Assembly (NCBI RefSeq): GCF_040802235.1 | Contig: NC_133166.1 | Span: 118,868,991 to 118,932,990 of the forward strand | Reading direction: 5' to 3' | DNA: 64,000 nt | From: Manis javanica | Taxonomy: Eukaryota > Chordata > Mammalia > Pholidota > Manidae | In this document: positions 46,401 to 58,400 of the stretch, piece after piece | How the letters are laid out: each line of letters begins with the position of its first letter | Position numbering within the stretch: position 1 is the first letter of the stretch | The notes under the pieces: model-generated | What the model saw: only the letters and a program-made list of their open reading frames with translations | What the model was told of the DNA's origin: nothing | Databases searched by the model: none | Translations under genes and position numbers: made by a program

Positions 46401-49400
46401 TCTTGCCAGAGAGCTGAAAGCCTTTTTTCTGAGTTTTGACTTTGTAGAAATAATGTTTCTCCCTGAATATAAAAATAAAAAATAATATATTTTGGAACAT
46501 TTGATAAGTAGAGGAATGATGGGAAGGTGAAAAGAAACATGTCCAAGTCTGTACCCAGAGATATTTGTTACTAAAATGAAGTTATTTTTTCCACCCTTTT
46601 CCTGGGCATGTGTTTGTGTACCTGTGTGCATGTGTGTGTTAAGCACACATATCTGTGTGTTTTATAAAATTGTGATCATACCTTCCTGTAGCTTTTGTTC
46701 ATTATTTTCTCACTTAAGTTTATGTTGTGAGCAGGAAATAGTCCTTACAATACAATTTTTAAGGGCTGCATGTGTGGCTACTGTTGTGTAAGTACTTAGT
46801 TCTCTGCTAACCCTCGTTTACTTTATCTGCATTGTTTCATTACTGTAAATACTGCTGCAGTGCAGGGGCCTGCTGCTGGCCTCTGTTATTCCCAGGAGAA
46901 CACTGGATCATGGGTCTTACTGAGGAATTTGTGGTGCTCAGGGCTCCTTGCACCATCCCTTTCAGGAAGGATGAAGGAGTGCCTCCTCCCCTGAGTGTCT
47001 TTCATGGGGAGTACTCTCCACATTCCCTTCTCATTGCAGAGGCAAACTGGACCCAGGAAAAGTCAGAGGACAAGGTCCCCATGCAGAGCAGGGGCACCCT
47101 GGTCACCCCCGTGAAAGATCCCAATGGGATGGGGTTAGTCTGGGAGGGCTTCTTAGTGGCGGTGGGTATGGTTCTGAATTGCCTGCGTTGGAAAGAGCCA
47201 GCAGGGAAGTGGAAGTGTCAGCAGGCCTGGGGGCCAGGGAGCAGGACACTCCAGGGCAGAACGGAGTACACAGAGCTGAGCCTGTAGGTCCTCAAGAGCC
47301 ATCACGGTTCTTTGATAAGGAGGGTATCCACGAAGCAGGGGTGGGACTTCAGCCTCCCCGTGAAGGCCTGAACCTCCCTAAAGCACTGCATGGCTCCAGT
47401 CACCCCACCTGGGCAGAAGCCTCAGGGATTCCTTTGCATGCCACAGCATCCTGATCCCCACTGTCCTAATAGGAACCCCAGCTTCAGCCAGACAGGGTGC
47501 GGGTATTCCCTGGGCTTCCCCAAGTGTGCTCTGACTTGGGCTCTTGACGGCATTCAACTCCTGATGCCTCCTGGTCCTCTCAGCCTGTCTCTCCTCCAGC
47601 ACACACCTGCTGTGGCCAGGCATTCCCTGGTGGGGCACTTATTACCTGCCACACACTGGACTCTCGTGGGTGTGCATCGTGGCTCTGTTATCAGGCTGTA
47701 ACCATCTGGAGAGTCAGCGCCATGTCTTAGTCCTATTTGTGTCTTCAATGGCCCCCCTCCAGGTCTGCTGCACACAGGTGGTGCTCAATAAACATTTAAG
47801 GAAATTTAATCAGCCTTCCTGCCTGCTCCCCTTTGCCCTTTGGGGTTGCCCTACGGGTGGGGCCATTGGAAATGGTTCAGTCTCAGCCATTCTCTCAGTC
47901 ATCTGGTCTGTATGAGTCAAAAAGGAGGGGCCTGGCCCCTCAGCCTCTTCTTTCTTCCTGGAGTCGGGTGGGGGTTTCACCTTGCTGAGGGCAGGCCTGG
48001 TGTGGGGCACAAGGTCCTTGTGGGGCAGATTTTCTCCATGTAGCCCAGCCACATTCAGAGGGGTCTGTGCAAGAGCGTTTTCTCTCTTCCCAGACATTGA
48101 TGAATGCTTAAGCTCCTCCTGCGAGGGCCACTGCGTGAACACGGAAGGCGGGTTTGTGTGTGAGTGTGGGCCGGGCATGCAGCTGTCCGCTGACCGCCAC
48201 AGCTGCCAAGGTGAGCGCAGCTCCGGGACAGGTAACGATGATGTGGCCGCCACTGCTGCTGGACTGCCTAGAAGATGTGGCCCTGGCAGGCTCAACACGG
48301 GCTCTCCACGCATTATTGCCTTTTTGCCTTCACCGTGGTCCCTATGGGGGAGACCCTATGTTATCTCTACTGTACTGAAAGGGAAACACACTTGCCCAAG
48401 GCCATTCTGTCAGTGAGTGGTGGAGGAATCGGCTTGAATCCTGGCCTGTCTGACCCTAGGGCCCTTGCTCTGAACTGCAACTTGCTAGAAGCTTCTTTTG
48501 CCACTCCTGCAGGGTGGAGAGATGGGGAAGATGAAGGAGAGGCAGAGGGGAAAGCCGGGGGAAGGTGGCAGGCAGAGTGGAGGGAGGGCCGAGTGGGACA
48601 GGGTGTAAGGATGGCCAGCGCGCTGGAGTGCTGCCCCAGGGTGGTGGGGAGGGGAGGAGCAGCGAGGCTGGGATGGGGAGCCCGGGGAGGAGAAGGAGCT
48701 TCCAACCTAAGAAGGGGAAGAGAGAGCTTTTAAAATAATTACTAATTCTTGCAAGATGACTTTATTTACAGAAGTTATTCCCTCTTAAACAAGGCAGACA
48801 GGGAGAAGTTCCTCTTAGTGCTGTGGTCTTATTTTTTGGGTGTTTGAAGTTTTTGTAAATTGTCAAAAAAAAAAGTCTTAAAAGTTGCTAGCTGCAGGCC
48901 CTCTCTCACTGGTGTACTCTGCTCTCCCCAGGGAATACCCCTGAGTCTTAGTCTGTTTTGGCTACTATAAGAAAATGCCACAGACTGGGGGGCTTAAAGA
49001 TCAAACATTTTTTCTTACAGTTTCAGAGGCTGAGAAGTCCAAGGTCAAGGTGCTGGCCCATTCATTTTCTGGCGAGGGACCTTCCTGGCTTGCATACAGC
49101 AAGACAGAGAGAAAGCAAGCTCTCTGGTGGCTCTTCTTAGTGTCCTAATCCCATCATGAGGGCCCCATCCTCAAGACCTCATCTAAACCTAATCACCTCC
49201 CAAAGGCCCCATTTCCAAATCCCATCACGTTGGGGGTTAGAGCTCAACATATGAATCTGTGTGTGTGGGAGCAGGAGTGGTGGTGGTGGGGGCAACACAG
49301 TTCATCCTTAGCACCTGCTTACCAATTTAGCGCTCTGCCTGCCTCTCCTCAGTTCTTCACAATTTCAAATAATGACATGGGGAAGCTTTGACAAAGGAGG

Positions 49401-52400
49401 TGCTATAGAAACTGAGTTTTGAGGTACAAGTAGGAGTTTTCCCACCAGACAAGAATGGAAAGGCATTCCAGGTAGACAAGAGAACTGGGGCAAAGGGAGA
49501 GGCCTGTAAGAGCATGGTGTATTTGGAAGATGGCTGGAATTTAAGCCAGAGCAAAGGTGAGATGCAGGGGAGGAGGTGGGAAAGGCAGCCCAGGGCTCAT
49601 GAGCTACGGTGCAGCACTGGTGTTTATGGGGGCCACGCAGAGCTTTCAAGCAGAGTAGCCTGATCAAGGTGCCTGTGGTCAGAACATCCTGGAGGCTGCG
49701 TAGGGGATGGCTTGGGAGGGAGATGAACTAGGCTGTTGCTCTTCTCCAGACTAGAGGCAAAGGTGGCCCAGGCTAGGGGGGCGGCTGTGGGGATGGAGAG
49801 AAATGGGCTGGTCCGGGGAGGATCTAGGAGTTGATAGACTGAATGTGGGCAGTGAGAAAGAGGGGCTAAGATGGTTTCTACAGCCCCGAGTGGGGTGGGA
49901 GATGGCACTGAGAGGAAGAGGGGACCAAACATTTCCAAAACTGCATGGGGGGAACGAGCTCCAACCTTGTCCTGTTCCCCTCCAGACACTGATGAATGCC
50001 TTGGAACCCCCTGTCAGCAGAGATGCAGAAACAGCATTGGCAGCTACAGGTGTTCCTGTAGACCTGGCTTCCATCTCCACGGCAACCGGCACTCCTGCGT
50101 AGGTGAGGTCAGGTGGACCCTGCTGTTTTACATTTAGGCTGCCAATCAGAATGATGGACAGGGCAAGCTCAGGGACAGGGAAAGGTCAACAGTCGGGACC
50201 TTCTGATGCCCTGGAGCCTGTAAGTGCTTGAGCCTTTGCTCAGAGCCTGCCTTCCCCTGGGGTTGGCTTGGCTCCTCACGGAAGACCCTGTCTTGGACTT
50301 TTCCTGGCCACGTGCCCCTTTCATCCTGTTATGTTTCTCTTGCACCCGTGGTCCCAGATAAACCCCAAGGATTCCTCTCTGCTCACCCATTTTCTTGGCT
50401 GTCCTTGCTTCATTTGGTAAATATAGCATGTTATGTCTTGGTTTCTCTGGTTTAGAAGGAGACCCCTGTTTTCTCAGCCCATTAGCAGAAATTTCCAGAA
50501 AGGGATTGGCATGGTTGGCTCGAGTTTGGCCCATGGGTTGAAGGTGGGGTCCCATGGACCTGAAAAAAGACCTTGTTCTAGTGGAGGTTAGTGTTTGTCC
50601 TGAAGCCTACTTTGAGCAGGCAGTGATTTTTGAGATTCTTTTTCAGAAGGGGCCACCCACCGGACACCCAACACGTGGGGTGGTGGAAGGTTTGGAGATA
50701 AGATTCCCAGCGGGATCATCCCCACCAGCTAGCACTTAATCATTGCTCCATAGTGCTGGGGAATGAGTCATTGGTGCACCCATTAAAGGCCTACTGGATG
50801 TACGATCTTTTCAAGGAAACTAGCACTAGATTTCAGGCCCATTCCCAGAGATCTGAGTCGCATCCCTCACGCTGGGGCAGAGATGAAGCCCATGAGAACA
50901 TGCCAGGCAGACTTCCCCAGCCTTTGGGCTACGGGATGGAGGAAGCAGTGTTCGGTGGGTCCAACATGGCAGCTGTCCACAGCAAGGCTCCTCTGCAGAT
51001 GTAAACGAGTGTCGGAGGCCGCTGGAAAGGCGAGTCTGCCAGCATTCCTGCCATAACACCGTGGGCAGCTTCCTGTGCACGTGCCGACCTGGCTTCAGGC
51101 TCCGAGCCGACCGAGTGTCCTGTGAAGGTGAGCGTCCAGCCCCGCCCGGCGCCAGACCGCACCTCCAACCCGGCCCACCCAGCGCCGGGACCCGCCCGCC
51201 CCCTCGCGCCAGGCCTCGAGCCCCCAGTCCCCAGTCCTGCCCTCCTCGCCCCTGACCCCGCCTACATACCCCGCCCTCCTGGAGCAGGATCCTCTTCACT
51301 TTTTTCAATTAATTTTATTTACAATGCTTCCATTTCTCCCTCAGTTCGTCCTTCCACTTCTTTATTCATTCTTCCTCTATTTTCATTCCACTGTTTCCCT
51401 AGCCCTTTTGTTTACCCCAAATGATTTAAAAAAAATAATAATAATAGAGGAGGTGTGACCAGGAGTCCCAGTCACCTGGGCTCCCCCGGACAGCAGCTTT
51501 TGACAGCAAGCCTATAGACCCACGTACAGTGTCATGTAAACCCTGGAGGTGCTCTTTCCAGTCCAAGGCGAGGTTTCCCTGGGGTTTTTTTTTGTTCATC
51601 TGCAGCCTCAGCATCCGCTCCTGGGCAGCCACATCTGGGTGGTAGTGGAGGACACACTTCCACTTGGAAACTGGGCCAGCCTGGGCCTCTGGTCCTGTCC
51701 CCATCAGTCTTCCTGTGTGACCGTTTGTCACCGCAGCCCTAGCAGTTTAGGGTGGAACTGGGCTATTAGATCCGTGTTGTTGAGGAAGGAACTGGCCTGA
51801 GTGCAGGCCCCACGACTCTCGCCTCCTGCCCCCTGCTGCTCCCTGCTGAGACCCCTGTGCTTCCCTTTCAGCTTTCCGGAAGGCTGTGCTGGCGCCATCT
51901 GCCATCCTTCAGCCCCTACAACACCCGCCCAAGATACTGCTGCTTCCTGAGGCGGGCCGGCCTGCCCTCTACGCCGGACATAGCCCCCCTTCCGGGGCTC
52001 CAGGGCCCCCAACCGGAGTCAGGACTGCCAGCCAGCCCTCTCCCACCCGAGCACCACCCACATCCTTCCCAGCTGCCCCGAAGCAGCTGCCGCCCACCCT
52101 GATGGCAGCCCCAGTGCCAAGCGCCTCCCTGTTGGGGACCCTAGGACCTCCCTCACAACTCCAGGAGGTGACACCTGCCTTGCCCAGGGGCCCCGCGGCC
52201 ACTCGGCTGGCACCAGGCCCCTCTGCCTGCTGGCACCTGGGAGCCATGTATGAGTCAGGAAGCCGCTGGAAAGAGCCTGAGTGTTCCCAGTGCTGGTGCA
52301 AGGTGGGTGGGGGTCCTCGGGGCTGCCCTGGTCTGGGGCCTGGGCCTTCTGGCGGCCAGAACTCCTGCTTCTCCTTCCAGGAGCGGGAGGTGACCTGTGA

Positions 52401-55400
52401 GAAGGTGGCGTGTGAAGCCGCATGTTCCCACCCCATCCCCGCTGGCGGTGAGGGGTGCTGCCCATCGTGTACAGGTGGGGGTAGTCCAGAGGAAACTGTG
52501 AGTTCCCAGCACAGCCCTGCTTCTTCCCTGTCCCAGCCCTTCTGCAGCAGGAGGGCTTTTCCCAACTTTTGTGTACCGAGGGTCACCTGAAGGGTGATCC
52601 CAGGCCCATCCCAGAGCTTCTGATTTAGCTTTGTGATTGAGGCAGGGCCCAGGAATTTGCATTTCTAACACATTTCCAGGGACTCCGATGCTGCTGGTGG
52701 GGGAAGGGGACGACCACACCTTGAGAACCACTGATCTGTGTTGTGATATCCCTTGGGGGGAGCTTTTCATCTTCTGGGATCCTTTTTGAGCTTCATTCAT
52801 TCAATGAGTTTCTCCAAATCCATTCTGCAGTCCCCTTCCCTGCAAGTCCCTCCTACAGGTGGAGGAGGACTTGTTTGTAAATTCTGCCCCTTTTCTGATT
52901 CCTTCCCACAATCTGCTTGCAAGTTGTCATTTGCTTCCCATTGCTGCTAGGGTAGAGACCCTAAGTCTTCTCAACAGAGCTCCTCAAAACTCACTCTGCA
53001 CATGGATCGCTGGGGATATTGTTGAAATGCAGATTCTCATCCAGTAGATGTGGGGAGAACCCTGGGCATATGCATTTCTCTGCAGCTCCTGCGAATAAGA
53101 TGTCAAGGTTGTCGTACCTGGTACAGCAGGGAAATAGTCTTCTGAAGGGTTAGACTGAAAATGCACTTACTGATTGTCTCAATGATAATTGTGACCTTTT
53201 ACTGGGTCCCTGCTATGCCCTGAGCCCTGAATACCAAGTTCTGGGTACTTTACATCTGAGATTCTGGGTCCTCCCAAGTCCCCTGCAGGGTACATGGTGG
53301 TATTTCCATTTTATAGTAAAGACTGCTGAGTCCCAGAGAGGTTAAGTGACATGTCTAAAGCCACACAGGTATCTGAATGGACAGGTCAGTATTTGAACCA
53401 AGGACTGTCTGGTTGCTTTTTCTGCCTCCTGGGGCATCCTATGCGGGTGTCTTCTGTTTTCCAGGGGTCCCAGGACCACACAGATCTGGGTACTTGTGTC
53501 TGCTGCTTTTGGAGCATACGGGCTAGTGAGAGAAGGTTGCAGCTACATTATGCCTGGAAAAAAAATGAGACCTCAAGCTTCCTCTGCCTTGAAGAGGTCT
53601 GATGCCTCCACTCCTGTTTGTCTTTTAAAGGCTGTTTTCACAGTGGCATCATCCGAGCTGAAGGGGACGTGTTTTCACCTCCCAATGAGAACTGCACTGT
53701 CTGTGTCTGCCTGGTGAGCATCAGAAGGTCCCTGTAGCCTCCTGGGTATTTTCTTAACCTTTGGGGGTTTTAGAGGAAGGGGAAAAGACTGGATGTTAAA
53801 GGTGAGCCTGTTGAATGCAGGGAGCATTCTCAGGCTGTGGATTTTGGTCGGAATCTGTCAAGTGTAAAAGCATGGGGGAGATGTGAAGCTGTAGGCTGCT
53901 GGGGTCAGGGAGGCTTCTTCTCAGCAGAAAAGTGCCAAAAGGCAAACAGCGTCCATCTGTCTAGAAAGGGGAGGGGACGGAACTCCCTTGGAAACTTCCC
54001 ACCATGGAGGCCCTTTTTTCTCTCCAGGCGAAATATTTGCCAGCACAATAATGGTAGCCACATTTAGGAGGGAGAAGGCTCATTACCAGACTCAGCTTAT
54101 TAAGAGTATTTTGCTTTAGGCAAATTCACTCCTCCAAAAATAGATATAAAGCTCCTACTATGTGCCAGGTGCTGCCACACAGACTTGATTGTGAGCCCCC
54201 AGTGCCTACCAGGCATGGGGCTTGAACTTTTCATCTATTTCCTCACCTGAGGCTCCTTGTCCATGTTCCACAGATGAAAAGACAGGTTGGGAGGTGGCAG
54301 AGCTGGGATCTGAGCCAAGGTCAGTTTATGTCCAAAGCCCAGGCTCTGCCCATCAACCCTCACTGCCACCCTGTGGCCCCTGCCGTGGCACTGGTGACAA
54401 GAGCTGCAGTGTTAGATGGGGTGGGCACGTAGACAGCTCCCGCCACCCTTAACTGAGCTCCTCCTGTGTGTCACACGCGCAGCGGCCAAGCGCTTCTGTG
54501 GATGAGCTCATTTCACGTAATTCTTGCCACCCCGAACAGAGGCACAGTTTCTAGCTCATCTCACAGATAGGGAAGCCCAGGCTCAGAGAAGGGATGAACT
54601 TTGCCTGAAGTCACTCGACTCGATAGTGGAAAACTAGACTGGAATCAGGTCTGGCTGGCTCCAAGCCAGGGGCTTTTTGGTCTTAACTTCGAATTTTAAA
54701 AATTTTAGTTTTAAATTTAATTCTTTAAATAACCAAATATTCATCTGGCTTAAAACTCAGGCTCAGGAAAGTGTCTCTGGTGTTGTTGTCTCTGGTCTCT
54801 GGCTCTTGGCATCCTTCCACGGCTTCCATAGCCGTGGGAGCGGCCGTGGGAGGCTAGCCCTGTCCATTCTCATAAGGAGGGCCATGTGCTCCACTTTCTG
54901 GTGCCCTTGGTCTTAGAAAGGGGGATGTTCTAAAACACACCACTATAAACACCAGGAACAGGCTCCCTGCAGTGTCCTTGTGACCACAGTGGCATTTAAA
55001 CATCTTGGAGGGCTTCCTTTGGGAGGCTTTCCTGCTGGACAGGAAAGCTGAGGTGTGGTGTGGGTCAGGGGGTGAGCTGGCTGTCGGTGGCCTGGGGAGC
55101 AGCAGACCCTGGTTCTCCTCCTTCACCCTGCCCCCACCCCCACCCGCCCTCACCTCCTCAGGCTGGAAATGTGTCCTGCATCTCCCCGGAGTGTCCTCCT
55201 GGCCCCTGTCATACCTCCCCGAAGTCGGGCTGCTGTACTTGCGTTCCAGGTAAGCGACTCTTTTGGGGTGGGGTGGGGGACACAATTTAGCTTTTGTGTG
55301 TGCGTGTGAGGGGGATGTCTTTTGAGTCTGCTTTGGGGGTGGGGTGAATGGAAGAGAGAGGCAGGAGATTGATTTCTGCCTTAGAAACTCAGACCAAGTG

Positions 55401-58400
55401 AAGCATTTCAAAGAACACCTTTAAGCTGAGCACCTACTATGGGCATGGTGGTTTGGATGCTAGACTGGGCTCACAGCCCCACCCACCCCCTGCCCCCTGC
55501 CCCCGGGGGCACCTTCAGCACAGTCAGGAAGGGGTTTGAGTTCCTTTGGCATCTGCAGAGGGGAGGGGGTCTCCTCCCCCGATAATGAGTTGGTCCTTTG
55601 TTAAAAATGTGGGTCCCTTTCCTGGAATGACCTCATCACCAACAGGAATCCTACTGGCTCTATGCCGGTGCTGAGCTTGCCAGCCCTTGATCTCATTGAA
55701 TCCATAAGGCACAGCCCTGGGAGCGGAGGAGGGAGGGTGCTATCATAGCCCCATTTTATGGATGAGGAAACCGAGTCTGAGAGAGGTCATCACTGCCCAA
55801 AGGCACACAGTCAGTTGTTAAAGGAGCAGAACTTAAACTCAAGCCTACCTGATTTCAAAACTGGTGTTCCTCCTGAAACTAATGTAATACTGTTTGTCAA
55901 CTACCCTTCAATAAAAAAAACAAAAAACAAAAAAAGAAAAACTGGTGTTCTTTTAAAATATTTTTTTTCTTAGCATTTAAATGTTATATTATTTTTGATT
56001 CACACATGTTTTGAATGGCAACATACTCCCTACTAGGTAGGAAGTGGTATCAAACCCATTTTATAGATGAGAAAACCGAGGCTTAGAGAAGGTAAGTGTC
56101 TTGCCCAAAGGTATTCCCTAGTGAGTTGTGTAGCTGGGATTTGAACCCAGGACAGTCAGACTAAGGCCAGATGGGTCTGGGCAGGATTTTAAGCTCTTTT
56201 TACTGGGGTGGGGAGATGTTTAGATGAGAGGCTCTGGCTGAATCCTCAGCCTCCAGGGATTGGCATTGTCCCCAGACTTGTCTTAGGTGTCTAGGGCTGT
56301 CTTTTTCTTTCTTCTTTTCTCTTATTCTCTGGTTATTAGGGGCTTCCCCTGCCTTTTTGGTCAAGGATCTTATTTTACACAGGATTCATTCTCTGTCAGT
56401 TTTTAGGTAACAGGGTATTTTTTGCCAAGGGTTTGGAAAGGAGAGTGATTGGGCTCTTGAGTATGAGACGTGTGCAAGGTGTGGCAGGAGTGTGGCAGCT
56501 TCTCTGGGTCCCCTACCTACTTGTTCCTTTTTCCCCAGCTGCCCCCGCCCAAAGGCCTTGAGCCGCTTCTCCCTTTCTCCTCCGCAGTGAGATGCTATTT
56601 CCACGGCCGGTGGTATGCAGACGGGGCTGTGTTCAGCGGGGCTGGTGACGAGTGCACCACATGCATCTGCCAGGTAGGGGCTGACCTGGTGGGCGATGGG
56701 GAGGGCAGGGCACAGGCCGTGACCAGGAGAAGGAAGCCGCCACACAGCCAAAGGGAGACTGAGGCAGCAGAGGAACCAGAGGACCTGCATGCACCAAGGT
56801 CTTCCCCCAGTGTCCTTGAAGCTCATCTTCTAGCCGTGTTATTACAGACCACCCACTGTGTGCCTGGAATAATGCTGAGTGCCGGGGACACAGCTAAGCC
56901 CCCGACAACTTCAGTCCCCTCATCAGGGGGCCCAAAGTCTAGGTGGGCAATGGACAGGTGGCTGGGGCTCCTAGCCAGCCTGTAGGCTTCAGGGAGCCTC
57001 CTTAGAGGGAGGGGTGTAAAGCTGAGACCTGAAGGATGACTAGGACTAGTGGGGTGGGAAGCTGAGGCAAGTGTGCCTGGCAGACAGCGTGGTGTGAGTG
57101 GAAGGCAGGAGACCTGAGAGTGTCTGTCCTGTGGGACAGACTGTGGGAGAGACAGGGACCAGGCAAGAGATGCGGCTACAGGCAGGGGGCATGAGTTGGG
57201 CTCTGAGCAGCAGGGCCTGCGGTTGGAGTTCTGTGGAGGTGATTTTCCGAGGGAGTGCTCTCAGGAGGGAAGGCAGGCCAGACAGGCAGGGGAAGGAGAG
57301 CTGGGTGAAGAAGGGTCCTTGGCTTGTCCACGGGGAGCTCAGCCAAGCCCAGAGGAAGGGGTCTCCAGATGGGCCCCAGAGTCTCTGCCCCGACTCAGTC
57401 ACGAAGGGCTTTGCTGGCCAGGCTGACGGCTGTGGACCTGGTGGAGCTATGCAATCAGCTGGGGCACAAGAAAGTTCTCTGTGGCAGAGTGGGAGTAGGT
57501 GGGCATGAGGGCAGGCAGCTGTTACAGAAGTGAGGGGCCAAGAAACTGGGCCTGCAGCTCGGGCAGGCAGGGTCCCTAGCCAGTTGGCAGCACCCCGGCC
57601 CCTGGAGGAGGACCCGCCTCTCTGTCCCTCCTGCTCCTTGGGGATGTTTTGGTCACTTTAGCCTCCTCTTAACGTCTTAAGCTTTCGGATGGCCCAGGGC
57701 TGGGAGCTGCCCTCACTGGCCCAGGCCCTTCGATTCTCTTCCAGAATGGGGAGGTGGAATGTTCCTTCATGCCGTGTCCAGAACTGGATTGCCCCCGAGA
57801 GGAGTGGTGGCTGGGCCCAGGACAGTGCTGCTTCACCTGCAGGGAGCCCGCGCCCATGACAGGTGAGGCCTCTGGCCTGCGCCCCAGAGCTATGCCAGCA
57901 CAGGGCCTTATGCCTGTGAGGGAGGCTGAGCTTCATCCCTGAGACCACTGGAGTGAGCATGTGTGTGACTGAGTGTGTGTTTGTGTAAGCATATCACTGT
58001 GTGTTCATACGAGTGTATATTTGTGTGTTTGTGTATGTGAGTGGTTTCTCTGAGTGTGATAGTGTGTGTTTTTGGGTGTGTATGCACGCATGTTTGTGGG
58101 AGCATGCCATGTACACTAGGTGCTTATGTGGAGGGAGAATTCACTAAATGAGGGTGCCAGATGGGTAGCTTCAGGCAGCCCCTGGCACCTGCAGGCAGCT
58201 GAATGTGTGCCGGGAGCTGTCTACACAGATTGAACCTGTGCTTGGAGGGGATGGGGATGCAGGTCTGGCAGGCATTTGGGGCCCTCATTGGCACTTCTGC
58301 CCATTCGTTCTTCTCCCCCACTGTCCCTGGCCAGGCTGCTCTCTCGATGACAACGGGGTTGAGTTTCCAATCGGACAGATCTGGTCTCCTGGTGATCCCT

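Larger units (their letters stand above)
45736..51127 (+). other. VWCE: VWCE exons 4-7: EGF-like repeats, one per exon
   Basis: Exons of 129, 117, 117 and 129 nt each start and end in phase 1 and each encode one cysteine-rich EGF-like module. The modules of exons 5, 6 and 7 begin D-I/T/V-D/N-E-C, the calcium-binding EGF signature, and carry the C-x-C-x(2)-G consensus (for example [14 protein letters not shown] in exon 6). Confidence 0.88.

Noticed and set aside
51969-52586. 205-codon open frame on the minus strand
   Set aside because: It is antisense to VWCE exons 8 and 9, whose plus-strand frame is conserved; composition explains the open complement.
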